Below the pieces are notes generated by a model. That model saw only the letters and a program-made list of their open reading frames with translations. It did no database searches and was not told the origin of the DNA. A stretch of DNA of 64,000 bases from Coriaria nepalensis (lineage: Eukaryota; Streptophyta; Magnoliopsida; Cucurbitales; Coriariaceae): assembly GCA_027186245.1 (NCBI GenBank), contig CP114493.1, forward strand, positions 4,657,501 to 4,721,500, read 5' to 3'. Below, one piece after another: positions 50,901 through 63,600 of the stretch. The position numbers and the translations under genes were made by a program. Position 1 is the stretch's first letter. Every line of letters begins with the position of its first letter.

Positions 50901-53850
50901 CGCACTTCAAACATCAGTTTTGTGGACAACTTGTTAATGACCTTTGAGGGATATGTGTGCAGTAGTTTCACCTTAAAATCTTGTCAATGAGTCACCTCAA
51001 CCTAATGAATCATATGAAGGCGATTCGAACGAATTCTATTTTCACATTACAAACATGATTTTCGTTCACATTATGCTTATGATATTTGGCGGATGTATGT
51101 GCATTTGTTTCGACTTAAAATGAAGTCAATGAGTCACCTTAAGCCAATGCATCATTTAAACGCAATTCGAATGAATTCTATTTCCGCGCTTCAAATATGA
51201 GTTTCGTGCACAACATGCTAATGACCTTTGGTGGATATGCGTGCATTTGTATCACCTTAAAATCATGTCAAGGAGTCACCTGAAGTCATTGAACCATATG
51301 AAGGCGGTTCCAATGAATTTTATTTTCGTACTTCAAACACGAGTTTCATGCTTAATGACCTTTGGGGGATATATGTGCATTTGTTTCACCTTAAAATCAT
51401 ATCAATGAGTCACCTCAGGCCAATGACTCATATGAAGGCAGTTCGATATAATTCTATTTTTGCACTTCAAACACAAATTTCGCTCACAATATGCTTATGA
51501 TATTTGGGGGAAGTATGTGGGTTGGTTTCAGCTTAAAATCATGTCAATGAGTCACCACCTCTAGCCAATTAATCATTTAAAGGCAATTCGAACAAATTTT
51601 ATTTTCGAAATTGAAACACGAGTTCCATGCACAACATGCTAATGATCTTTGGGGGAAATAAGTGCATTTGTTTCATCTGGAAATCATGTTAATGAATCAT
51701 ATGTAGGTGATTCTAACATGAGTCATGTCAATGAGTCACCTTAAGTAAGTGAATCATATGAAGGCGATCCGAATGAATTCTATTTTCGAACTTCAAACAT
51801 GAGTTTCGTGCACACAAAAGCTAATGACCTTTGGAGGATATGTGTGCATTTGTTTCCCCTTAAAATCATGTCAATGTGTCACCTCAGGCCAATGAATCAT
51901 ATGAAGGAGGTTCGATCGAATTTTATTTTCGCACTTCAACCGCAAGTTTCGTTCACATTATGCCTATGATATTTGAGAGATGTATGTGCATTTCTTTCAC
52001 CTTAAAATAAAGTCAATGACTCACCTCAAGCCAAAGATCATTTAAAGCTAATTTGAACGAATTCTGTTTTCACACTTCAAACAGGAGTTTTGTCCACAAC
52101 ATGCCAATAATATTTGGGGGATATGTGTGCGTTTGTTTCACTTTAAAATCAAGTCAATTACTCATCTCAAGCCAATGAATCATTTAAAGGTAATTCGAAC
52201 GAATTCTACTTTCACACATCAAACACGAGTTTCGTGCACAACAAACTTGTTAACGACCTTTCGGGGATATGTGTACATTTGTTTCACCTCAAAATCATGT
52301 CTGTGAGTCACCTCAGGCCAATGAATCATATGAATGCGGTTCGATCGAATTCTATTTTTGCACTTCAAACACAAGTTTCGTTCACAATATGCTTATGATA
52401 TTCGGGGGATGTATATGTGCGTTTGTTTCAGCTTAAAATTAAGTCAATGAGTCACCTCAAAAGCCAATGAATCATTTAAAGGTAATTCGAATCAATTCTA
52501 TTTTCGCACTTCAAACACGAGTTTTGTCGACAACATGCTAATGATCTTTGGGGGATATGTGTGCATTTGCTTCACCTGAAAACCATTTCAAAGAGTCACC
52601 TCAACTCATTGAACCATATGAAGGCAGTTTTAATGAATTCTATTTTCGTACTTTAAATACGAGTTTCGTGCACAATATGCTAATGATCTTTGGGGGATAT
52701 ATGTACATTTGTTTCATCTCAAAATCATGTCAATGAATCATATGTAGGTGATTCTAACATGAGTCATGTCAATAAGTCACCTTAAGCCAATGAAGCATAT
52801 GAAGGCGATTTGAACGAATTCTATTTTCGCACTTTAATCATGAGTTTCGTGCACACATGCTAATGACCTTTGGAGGATATGTGTGCATTTGTTTCACCTT
52901 AAAATCATGTCAATAAGTAATCTGTAGTCATTGAACAATATGAAGGCGGTTCTAAGGAATTGTATTTTCGTACTTCAAACACGAGTTTTGTTGACAATAT
53001 GCTTATGATATTTGGGGGATGTATGTGCATTTGTTTCAGCTTAAAATCAAGTCAATGAGTCGCCTTAAGCCAATGAATCATTTAAATGTAATTCAAACGA
53101 ATTCTATCCTCGCAGTTCAAATATGAGTTTTGTGCACCACATGTTAATGACCTTTGATGGATATATGTACATTTGTTTCACATTAAAATCAAGTCAATTA
53201 CTCACCTTAAGCGAATGAATCATTTAGAGGTAATTCAAACGAATTCTATTTTCGCACTTCAAATACGAGTTTTGTGCACAACATGTGAATGATATTTGGG
53301 AAATATATGTGCATTTGTTTCGCCTTAAAATAATGTCGATGAGTCACCTCAAGTCAATGAATCATAAGAAGGCGACTCCAACAAATTCCATTTTTATACT
53401 TCAAACACAAGTTGCATTCACAGTATGCTTATGATAATTGGGGATCGTATGTGCATTTGTTTCTCCTAAAAATCAAGTGAATGACTCACCTCAAGCAAAT
53501 GGATCATTTAAAGGTAATTCGAACGAATTCCATGTTCGTACTTCAAACATGAGTTTCGTGCACAACATGCTAATGTTCTTTGGGGGACATATGTGCATTT
53601 GTTTCACCTTAAAATCATGTCAATGACTCGCCTCAACTCTTTGAATCATAGGAAGGTAATACCAACGAATTCTACTTTTGCAATTCAAATACAAATTTCG
53701 TGCACGACATGCAAATGGCCTATGGGGGATATGTGTGCATTTGTTTTACCTTAAAATCATATCAATGAGTCATCTCAGGCCAATGAATCATATGAAGGCG
53801 GTTCGATCGAATTCTATTTTTGCATTTCAACTACAAGTTTCCTTCACAAT
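43827..53850 (+). repeat. tandem segmental duplication of satellite, unit about 5.13 kb
   Basis: 43827-48959 and about 48960-53850 align with an offset of 5133-5134 bp. Checks: TTTTTCGCACTTCAACCCTG near 43877 and 49010, the frame at 45056 versus 50190, and the frame MGIVCAFVSPKNQVNDSPQ at 48306 versus 53438. Each copy holds one HOR unit (the last of the array in the first copy; a more diverged one at about 48960-50090 in the second) followed by about 3.75 kb of non-HOR monomers. The copies differ by scattered substitutions and small indels. The right edge fades out around 53.8 kb. Confidence 0.88.
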
Positions 53851-54596
53851 ATGCTTATGATATTTGGGGGAAGTATGTGGGTTGGTTTCAGCTTAAAATC
53901 AAGTCACTGAGTCACCTCAAGCAAATGAATCATTTAAAGGCAATTCGAATGAATTCTATTTTCGCAATTCAAACACGAGTTTCGTGCACAATATGCTAAT
54001 GGTCTTTGGGGGATATATGTGCAGTTATTTCATCTCGGAATCATGTCAATAAATCATATGTCGGTGATTATAACATGAGTCATGTCAATGAGTCACCTTA
54101 AAGCCAATGAATCATATGAAAGCGATTCGAACGAATTCTATTTTCGCACTTCAACCACGAGCTTCGTGCACACATGCTAATGACCTTTGGAGGATATGTG
54201 TGCATTTGTTTCACCTTAAAATCATGTCAATGTGTCATCTCAAGTCATTGAACCATATGAAGGCGGTTCCAATGAATTCTATTTTTGCACTTCAAACATG
54301 AGTTTTGTGCACAACATGTTAAAAATATTTGGGGGATATGTATGTATTTATTTCTCCTTAAAATCATGTCAATTAGTCACCTCAAGCCAATGAATCATAT
54401 GAAGGTGAGTCGAACGAATTCTATTTTCACACTTCAAGCACGAGTTTTGTGGACAACATGTTAATGAACTTTGAGGGATATGTGTGCATGGTTTCACCTT
54501 AAAATCTTGTCAATGAGTCACCTCAACCTAATGAATCATATGAAGATGATTCGAACGAATTCTATTTTTACACTTCAAACATGAGTTTTGTTCACA

Positions 54597-57520
54597 TGGT
54601 TTGCATGATTTTAAGCTGAAAAGGCTCACGTAACTGGTATGGTTTACATTGAGGTACAAAAATAGATATCATTTGAATTGGTTCCAAATGAATTATTAAA
54701 TTGTAGATACTCAATGATATGATTTTAAGTTGAAACAAATGCTCTTGTAACTTGTATGGGTCCTTTGCTACTTATATACGAAACTCATGTTTGATATCTG
54801 AAAATATATATCGTTCGAATTGCTTCCAGTTGACTTATTGAATTGAACAGACTCAATGACATGATATTAAGGTAAAACAAATGCGCACGTAACTTTTATG
54901 AATGACGAAACTCATGTTTGAGGTGCATCAATCAAATTCGTTCGAATTTCTTCCAAGTGAATTATTTATCTGAAGAGATTGGTTAGCATGATTTTAAGCT
55001 GAAACAAAAGCTCACGTACTAGTATTGACCATTACATTGTGATGCAAGAAACTCGTATTTGACGTACGAAAATAGATATCATTCGAATTGCTTCCAAATG
55101 AATTATTGATTTGAAGATACTCAGTGATATGATTTTAAGCTGAAACAAATGCTCTTGTAACTTATATGGATCATTTGAAACTTATATACGAAACTCATGT
55201 TTGATATCAGAAAATATAAATAGTTCGAATTGCTTCCAACAGAATTATTGAATTGAAAAGACTGAATGACATGATATTATGGTGAAACAAATGCTCACAT
55301 AACTTGTATGAATCATAAAACTCGTGGTTGAGGTGCAAAAATCGAATTTGTACGAATTGCTTCCAAATGAATTATTTACTTCAAGAGACTGGCTAGCATG
55401 ATTTTAAGCTGAAACAAAAAAGCTCGCGTAACTAGTGTGGACCATTGCATTATGATGCACGAAACTCGTGTTTGAGCTACGAAAATAGATATCATTCGAA
55501 TTGGTTCCAAATGAATTATTTAATTAAAGATACTCAATGATATGATTTTAAACTGAAACAAATGCTCTTATAACTTGTATGGATCGTTTGCAACTTATGT
55601 ACGAAACTCATCTTAGATATCCGAAAATATATATCGTTCCAATTGCTTCCAACTGAATTATTGAATTGAAAAGATTGAATGACATGATATTCAGGTGAAA
55701 CAAATGCTCACATAACTTGTATGAATCATGATTTTCTTGTTTGAGATGCAAAAATCAAATTCGTTTGAATTTCTTCCAAGTAAATTGTTTATTTGAAGAG
55801 ATTGGTTGGCATGATATTAAGCTGAAACAAAATCTCACATAACTAGTATGGACCATTACATTGTGATGCACAAAACTTGTGTTTGAGGTACGAAAATAGA
55901 TATCATTCGAATTGCTTCCAAATGAATTATTGAATTAAAGATACTCAATGATATGATTTTAAGCTGAAACAAATGCTCTTGTAACTTGTATGGATCTTTC
56001 GCAACTTATATACTCATCTTTGATATCTGAAAATATATATCATTCGAATTGCTTCCAACTGAATTATTGAATTGAAAAGACTGAATGACATGATATTAAG
56101 GTGAAACAAATGCTCACATAACTTGTATGAATCATGAAACTCGTGTTTGACGTGAAAAAATTGAATTCGTTTGAATTTCTTCCAAGTGAATTATTTACCT
56201 GAATAGATTGGGTGGCAAGATTTTAAGCTGAAACAAAAGATTACGTAACTAGTATGGACCATTACATTGTGATGCACGAAACATGTGATGCACGAAACAT
56301 GTGTTTGAGGTACGAAAATAGATATTATTGGAATTGGTTTCAAATAAATTATTGAATTTAAGATACTCAATGATATGATTTTAAGTTGAAACAAATGCTC
56401 TTGTAACTTGTAGGGATCCTTTGCAACTTATATACGAAACTCATGTTTGATATCCGAAAATATATATCGTTCGAATTGCATCAAATTGAATTATTGAATT
56501 GAACAGACTCAATGATATGATATTAACGTAAAACAAATGCTCACGCAACTTTTATGAATCATGAAATTCGTGTTTGAGGTGCAAAAAATCGAATTCGTTC
56601 AAATTACTTTCAAATCAATTATTTACGTCACGAGACTGGTTGGCATGATTTTAAGCCGAAACAAAAGCTCACGTAACTAGTATGGACCATTACATTGTGA
56701 TGCACGAAGCTCTTGTTTAAGGTGTGAAAATAGATATCATTCAAATTGGTTCCAAATGAATTACTTAATTGAAGATAATCAATGATATGATTTTAAGTTG
56801 AAACAAATGCTCTTGTAACTTGTATCGATCGTTTGCAACTTATATACGAAATTCATGTTTGATATTCGAAAATATATATTGTCAGAATTGCTTCAAACTG
56901 AATTATTGAATTCAAACGACTCAATGACATGATATTAAGGTGAAACAAATGCATACGTACCTTGTATGAATCATGAAACTCATGTCTGAGGTACAAAAAT
57001 CGAATTCATTCGAATTTCTTCCAAGTGAATTATTTACTTGAAGAGATTGGTTAGCATGATTTTAAGCTGAAACAACAGCTCACGTACTAGTATTGACCAT
57101 TACATTGTGATGCAAGAAACTCGTGTTTGAGGTGCTAAAATAGATATCATTCGAATTAGGTCCAAATGAATTATTAAATTGAAGATACTCAATGATACGA
57201 TTTTAAGCTGAAACAAATGCTCTTGTAACTTGTATGGATCGTTAGCAACTTGTATACGAAACTCGTGTTTGATATTTGAAAATAGATATTGTTTGAATTG
57301 CTTCCAACTGAATTATTGAATTGAACAAACTCAATGACATGATATTAAGGTGAAACAAATGCTCACATAACTTGTATTCATCATGAAACTTGTGTTTGAG
57401 GTGTGAAAATTGAATTTATTCTAATTGCTTTCAAATGAATTATTTACTTGAAGAGACCGGTTGGCTTGATTTTAAGCTGAAACAAAAGCTCATGTAACTA
57501 GTATGAAGCATTACATTTTG
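54597..57520 (-). repeat. trimeric higher-order repeat in subfamily B, about 411 bp, left block
   Basis: The monomer type with CTAGTATGGACCATTACATT recurs with its ATTACAT at about 55031, 55444, 55855, 56271, 56689, 57099 and 57510, steps of 410-418 bp. Between occurrences lie a CTCTTGTAACTTGTATGGAT monomer (about 142 bp) and a shortened TGTATGAATCATGAAACTCG monomer of about 127 bp that lacks the TTACAATGTTATGCAC part. The order is constant. One copy near 56280 has a 17-bp local duplication (GATGCACGAAACATGTG). Confidence 0.88.
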
Positions 57521-60500
57521 ATATACGAAATTCGTCTTTGAGGTGCAAAAATAAATATTATTCAAATTGGTTCCAAATGAATTATTGAATTGAAGATACT
57601 CAATGAAATGATTTTAAGTTGAAACAAATTCTCTTGTTACTTGTATGGATCGTTACAATGTTATGCAAGAAACTCGTGTTTAAGGAGCGAAAATAGAATT
57701 CGTTCGATATGCTTCAAAATGAATTATTGACTTGAAAAGACTCATTGTCTTTATTTTAAGGTAAAACAATTGCTCACGTAATTTGTATGAGTCGTTAAAA
57801 TTTATGCACGAAACTCATGTTTGAGGAACGAAAAATGCTCACGTAAGTTGTATGGATCATTACAATGTTATGCACGAAACTCGTGTTTGAGGAAAAAAAA
57901 TAGAATCTGTTCCAATTGCTTCCAAAAGAATTATTGACCTAAAGATACACAATGACATGATTTTAAGGTGAAATAAATGCTTACATAACTTATACGGATC
58001 GTTAGCAAGGGATGCACGAAACTTTAGTTTTAGGTGCGAAAATAGAATTCGTTTGAATTTCTTCCAAATGAATTATTGACTTAAAGAGACTCATTGATAT
58101 GATTTTAAGATGAAACAAATGCTCATGTAATTTGAATGGATCATTACCATGTGATGCAAGAAACTCGTGTTTGAGGAACGAAAATAGAATCCGTTCACAC
58201 TGCTTACAAATGAATTATTGACTTGAAGAGACTCAATGACTTGATATTATGGTGAATCAAATGTTAATGTAACTTGTATAGATCGTAACAATGTTATGCA
58301 CGAAACTCGTGTTTCAGAAATGAAAATATAATTTGTTCCAATTGCTTTTATTTAAATTATTAACTTGAAGATACTCAATGACAAGATTTCAAGGTGAAAA
58401 AAAGGTTCACGTAACATGTATGGATCGTTACAATGTTATACACGAAACTCGTATTTGAGGAGTAAAAATAGAATTCTTTTGAATTGCTTCCAAATGAATT
58501 ATTGACTTGAAGAGACCCAATGAAATGATTTTAAGGTGAAAAAAAATGCTCACATAACATATATGGATTGTTAGCAAGTGATGCACGAAACTTGAGTTTG
58601 AGGTGCGAAATTAGAATTCGTTCGAATTGCTTCAAAATGAATTATTGAAACAGATGCTCACGTATTTTGTATGAATCATTACAATGTGATACAAGAAACC
58701 CATGTTTGAGAAACAAAAATATAATCTGTTCCAATTGCTTCCAAATGAATTACCGACTTAAAAAGACTCAATGACATGATTTTAAGGTGAAACAAATGTT
58801 AACATAGCTTGTATAGGTCATTACAATGTTATGTATGAAACTCGTGTTATAGAAACGAAAATAGAATTCATTCCAATTGCTTTTAGATACATTATTGACT
58901 TGAATATTTGAGTTGACATGATTTTAAGGTGAAACAAATATTCACATAACTTGTATAGATTGTTAGCAAGTTATGCACAAAACTCGAATTTGAGGTGTGA
59001 AAATAGAATTCATTTGAATTGCTTCCAAATGAATTATTAATTTGAAGAGATTCAGTGACATGATTTTAAGGTGAAACAAATGTTCACATAACTTGTATGG
59101 ATCATTACAATGAAACTCATGTTTGAGGGACGAAAATAGAACCCATTCCAATTGCTTCCAAATGAATCTTTGACTTTAAGAGACTAAATAACATGATTTT
59201 AAGGTGAAATAAATGTTAACGTAACATGTATAGATTGGTACAATGTAATACACAAAACTCATGTTTGAGAAGCAAAAATCGAATTCCTTCAAATTGCTTC
59301 GAAATCAATTATTGCCTTGAAGAGACTCATTGACATGATTTTAAAGTTAAACAAATGTTTACACAACTTGAAACAATCATTAGCAAGTTGTGCATGAAGC
59401 TCAAGTTTGACATGCGAATATAGAATTCGTCCAAATTGCTTCCAAATGAAATTTTGACTTGAAAATACTCATTAAAATGATTTTCGGATAAAACCAATGC
59501 TCATGTAATTTGTATGGATCATTACAATGTGATGCAAGAAACCCGTGTTTGAGGAACAAAAATAGAATCTGTTTCAATTACTTCCAAATGAATTATTAAC
59601 TTCAAGAGACTCATTGACATGATTTTTAGGCGAAATAAATGTTAGCGTAACTTGTAGAGATCGTTACAATGTTATGCACAAAACTCGTGTTTGAGAAATG
59701 AAAATAGAATTCGTTCCAATTGCTTTTAAATAAATTAATGACTTGAAAATACTCAATGACATGATTTTAAGGTGAAACAAATGTTCACATAACTTGTCTA
59801 GATCGTTAGCATGTTATGCACTAAACTCATGTTTGAGGAACAAAAATAGAATCCATTCCAATTGATTCTAAATGAATTATTGACTTGAAGAGACTCATTG
59901 ACATGATTTTAAGGTGAAATAAATGCTCACGTAACTTATATGAATCATTAGAAAGTTATGCAGGAATTTCATGTTTGACAAGGGAAAATAGAAATCGTTC
60001 TAATTTCTCCCAAATGAATTGTTGACTTGAAGATACTCGTTTACATGATTTTAAGGTGAAATAAATTCTCACGTAACATTTATAGACCGCTAGCAAGTTA
60101 TGCCATAAACTCACATTGGACAAGGGAAAATAGAAATCGTTCTAATTTCTCCCTAGTGACTTAATGACTTGAAGAGACTCATTAACATGATTTCAAACTC
60201 ATGTTGGCAAGTTATACATGAAATTTTAGTTTGAGGTGTGAAAATAGAGTTCGTTTGAAATGTTTCTAAATGTATTATTGAGTAGAAGAGACTTATTCCC
60301 ATGATTTTTAGGTGAAACAAATGCTAACATAATTTGTATTGATCGTTACACTGTTACGTACGAAACTCATGTTTAAGGAACGAAAGAAGAATTCATTCGA
60401 ATTGATTTCGAATGAATTATTTACTTGAACAGACTCATTGACATGATTTTAAGGTGAAACAAATTTAATGTAACTTGTATGGATCATTACAATGTTATGC

Positions 60501-60940
60501 AGGAAACTGATATTTGAGGTGTGAAAATAGAATTCATTTGAATTGCTTCCAAATGATTGACTTGTAGAGATTCATTGACATGATTTTAAGGTGAAAAAAA
60601 TGTTCACATAACTTGTATGGATCGTTACAATGTTATGCACAAACCTCGAGATTGAGGTACAAAAATAGAATTCGTTGAAATTGCTTCTAAATGAATTATT
60701 GACTTGAAGAGACTTATAGACATGATTTTAGTGTGAAATAAATGTTAACGTAACATGTATGGATCGTTACAATGTTATGCAGGAAACTAGTATTTGAGCT
60801 GTGAAAATACAATTCGTTCGAATTGCTTCTAAATGAATTATTTACTTGGAGAGACTCATTGACATTATTTTAAGGTGAAACAAATGTTCACGTAATTTGT
60901 ATGGATCGTTACAATGTTATGCACGAAACTCGTGTTTGAG
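57520..60940 (-). repeat. monomeric core of subfamily B array
   Basis: This is plain 142-bp repetition without the three-monomer order. Most copies have TAAGGTGAAACAAATG and TTACAATGTTATGCACGAAA. Neighbouring monomers are visibly diverged and include partial copies (for example near 57830 and 60180). It sits between two blocks that share the trimeric period. Confidence 0.8.
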
Positions 60941-63600
60941 ACTGGTTGGCAAGATTTTAAGCTAAAACAAATGCTCACATAACTAGTATGGACCGTTACA
61001 TTGTGATGCACAAAACTCATGTTTGAGATGCGAAAATAGATATCATCCGAATTGCTTCAAAATGAATTATTGAATTAAAGATACTCAATCATATGATCTT
61101 AAGGTGAAACAAATGCTCTTGTAACTTGTATGGATTGTTAGCAATACGAAACTCGTGTTTGAGATGCGAAAATAGATATCGTTCGAATTGCTTCCAACTG
61201 AATTATTGACTTGAAAAGACTCAATTACATTATTTTAAGGTGAAACAAATTCTCACATAACTTGTATGGATCGTTAGCAAGTTAAAAACGAAAGTTGTGT
61301 TTGAGGTGAAAAAATTGAGTTTGTTCGAATTGCTTTCAAATCAACTATCTACTTCAAGAGACTAGTTGGCATGATTTTAAGTTGAAACAAAATCTCACGT
61401 AACTAGTATCGACCATTACATTGTGATGCACGAAACTGGTGTTATATCATTCGAATTTCTTCCAAATGAATTATTGACTTGAAGAGACTCAATGATATGA
61501 TTTTAAGGTGGAACAAAAATGCTCACAAATTGCTTCCAAATGAATTATTTACTTGAAGAGACTGTTGGCATGATTTGAAGCTGAAACAAAAGCTCACGTA
61601 ACTAGTAATTACATTGTGATGCACGAAAGCCGTGTTTGAGGTGTGAAAATAGATATCATTCAAATTGGTTCCAAATGAATTATTGAATTGAAGATACTCA
61701 ATGATATGATTTTAAGCTAAACCAAATGCTTTTGTAACTTGTATGGATCGTTTGCAACTTATATACGAAACGCATGTTTGATATCCGAAAATGTATATCG
61801 TTTAAATTGCTTCCAACTGAATTATTGAATTGAACATACTCAATGACATGATATTAAGGTGAAACAAATGCTCACGTAACTTGTATGAAGCATGAAACTC
61901 GTGTTTGAGGTGCAAAAATTGAATTCATTTGAATTGCTTCTAAATGAATTATTTTACTTGAAGAGATTGGTTGGCATGATTTTAAGCTGAAATAAAAGCT
62001 CACGTAACTAGGATGGACCATTACATTGTGCTGCACGAAACACGTGTTTGAGGTGCGAAGATAGATATCATTCGAATTGGTTCCAAATGAATTATAGAAT
62101 TGAAGATACTTAATGATACAATTTTAAGCTGAAACAAATGCTCTTCTAACAAGTATGGATCGTTAGCAACTTATATACGAAACTCGTGTTTGATATCTAA
62201 AAATAGATATTGTTCGAATTGCTTCCCACTGAATTATTGAATTGAACAGACTCAATGACATTATATTAAAGTAAAACAAATGCTCACGTAATCTGTATGA
62301 ATCATGAAACCCGTGTTTGAGGTGTGAAAATTGAATTCATTCGAAATGCTGCCAAATGAATTATTTACATGAAGAGACTGGTAGGCATGATTTTAAGCTC
62401 AAACAAAAGCTCATGTAACTAGTATGAACCATTACATTTGGATGCACGAAACTCATGTTTGAGGTGTAAAAATAGATATTATTGAATTGAACATACTCAA
62501 TGACATGATATTAAAGTGAAACAAATGCTCACGTAACTTGTATAAAGCATGAAACTCGTGTTTGGGGTGCAAAAATTGAATTCGTTTGAATTGCTTCTAA
62601 ATGAATTATTTTACTTGAAGAGATTGGTTGACATGATTTTAAGCTGAAACAAAAGCTCACATAACTAGTATGGACCATTACATTGTGATGCACGAAACTC
62701 GTGTTTGAGGTGCGAAAATAGATATCATTCGAATTGGTTCCAAATGAATTATTGAATTGAAGATACTCAATGATACAACTTTAAGCTGAAACAAATGCTC
62801 TTGTAACTTGTATGGATCGTTACTAACTTATATACGAAACTCGTGTTTGATATCTGAAAATAGATATCGTTCAAATTGCTTCCAACTGAATTATTTTGTT
62901 GAACAGACTCAATGACATGATATTAAGCTGAAACAAAATGCACAAGCAACTTGTACGAATTAGGAAACTCGTGTTTGAGGTGCAAAAATCGAATTCATTC
63001 GAATTGGTTCCAAATAAATTATTTCCTTGAAGAGACTGGTTGGCGAAGTGTTAAGCTGAAACAACAGCTCTCGTAACTAGTATGGACCATTACATTGTGA
63101 TGCACAAAACTCGTATTTGAGGTGCGAAAATAAATATCATTCGAATTGGTTCCAAATGAATTATTGAATTGAAGATACTTAATGATACACTTTAAGCTGA
63201 AACAAATGCTCTTGTTAGTTGTATGGATAGTTTGCAACTTATATATGAAACTCATGTTTCATATCCGAAAATAAATATTGTCCGAATTGCTTCCAACTGA
63301 ACTATTGAATTGAACATACTCAATGACATGATATTAAGGTGAAACAAATGCTCATCTAATCTGTATGAATCATGAAACCCGTGTTTGAGGTGTGAAAATC
63401 GAATTCTTTTGAATTGCTTCCAAATGAATTATTTACTTGATGAGACTGGTTGGCATGATTTTAAGCTGAAACAAAAGCTCACGTAACTAGTATGAACCAT
63501 TACATTTTGACGCACGAAACTCGTGTTTGAGGTACAAAACTAGATATCATTCGAACTGCTTTTAAATGAATTATTGAATTGAAGACAGTCAATGATATGA
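60940..63600 (-). repeat. trimeric higher-order repeat in subfamily B, right block
   Basis: The CTAGTATGGACC-type monomer returns, with ATTACAT at about 61608, 62020, 62431, 62677, 63089 and 63499. The steps are 412, 411, 246, 412 and 410, so one unit is shortened (deletion near 62470). Earlier partial units lie near 60995 and 61415. Monomer order and types match the left block. From about 63600 to the end the array is again plain monomeric. Confidence 0.85.

Larger units (their letters stand above)
26516..54596 (+). repeat. 142-bp satellite, orientation A, block 4 (main array)
   Basis: About 28 kb, or nearly 200 monomers, of uninterrupted satellite in one orientation. It contains the most organised part of the window: several tandem duplications and a homogenised higher-order array, listed separately. 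Monomers keep the EcoRI word and the CACGAGTTTCGTG dyad in many copies. Three length classes occur: about 142 bp (most), 183 bp (with an extra ATCATATGTAGGTGATTCTA segment) and shortened forms. The first monomer after LINE-c is internally deleted. No transposon, gene or RNA gene interrupts it. Confidence 0.95.

Noticed and set aside
26516..54596. CENP-B box or telomeric repeat within the monomers
   Set aside because: The nearest words (TTTCGTGCACAAC, TTTCGTTCACAAT) do not fit the CENP-B box core pattern, and no TTTAGGG runs were seen.
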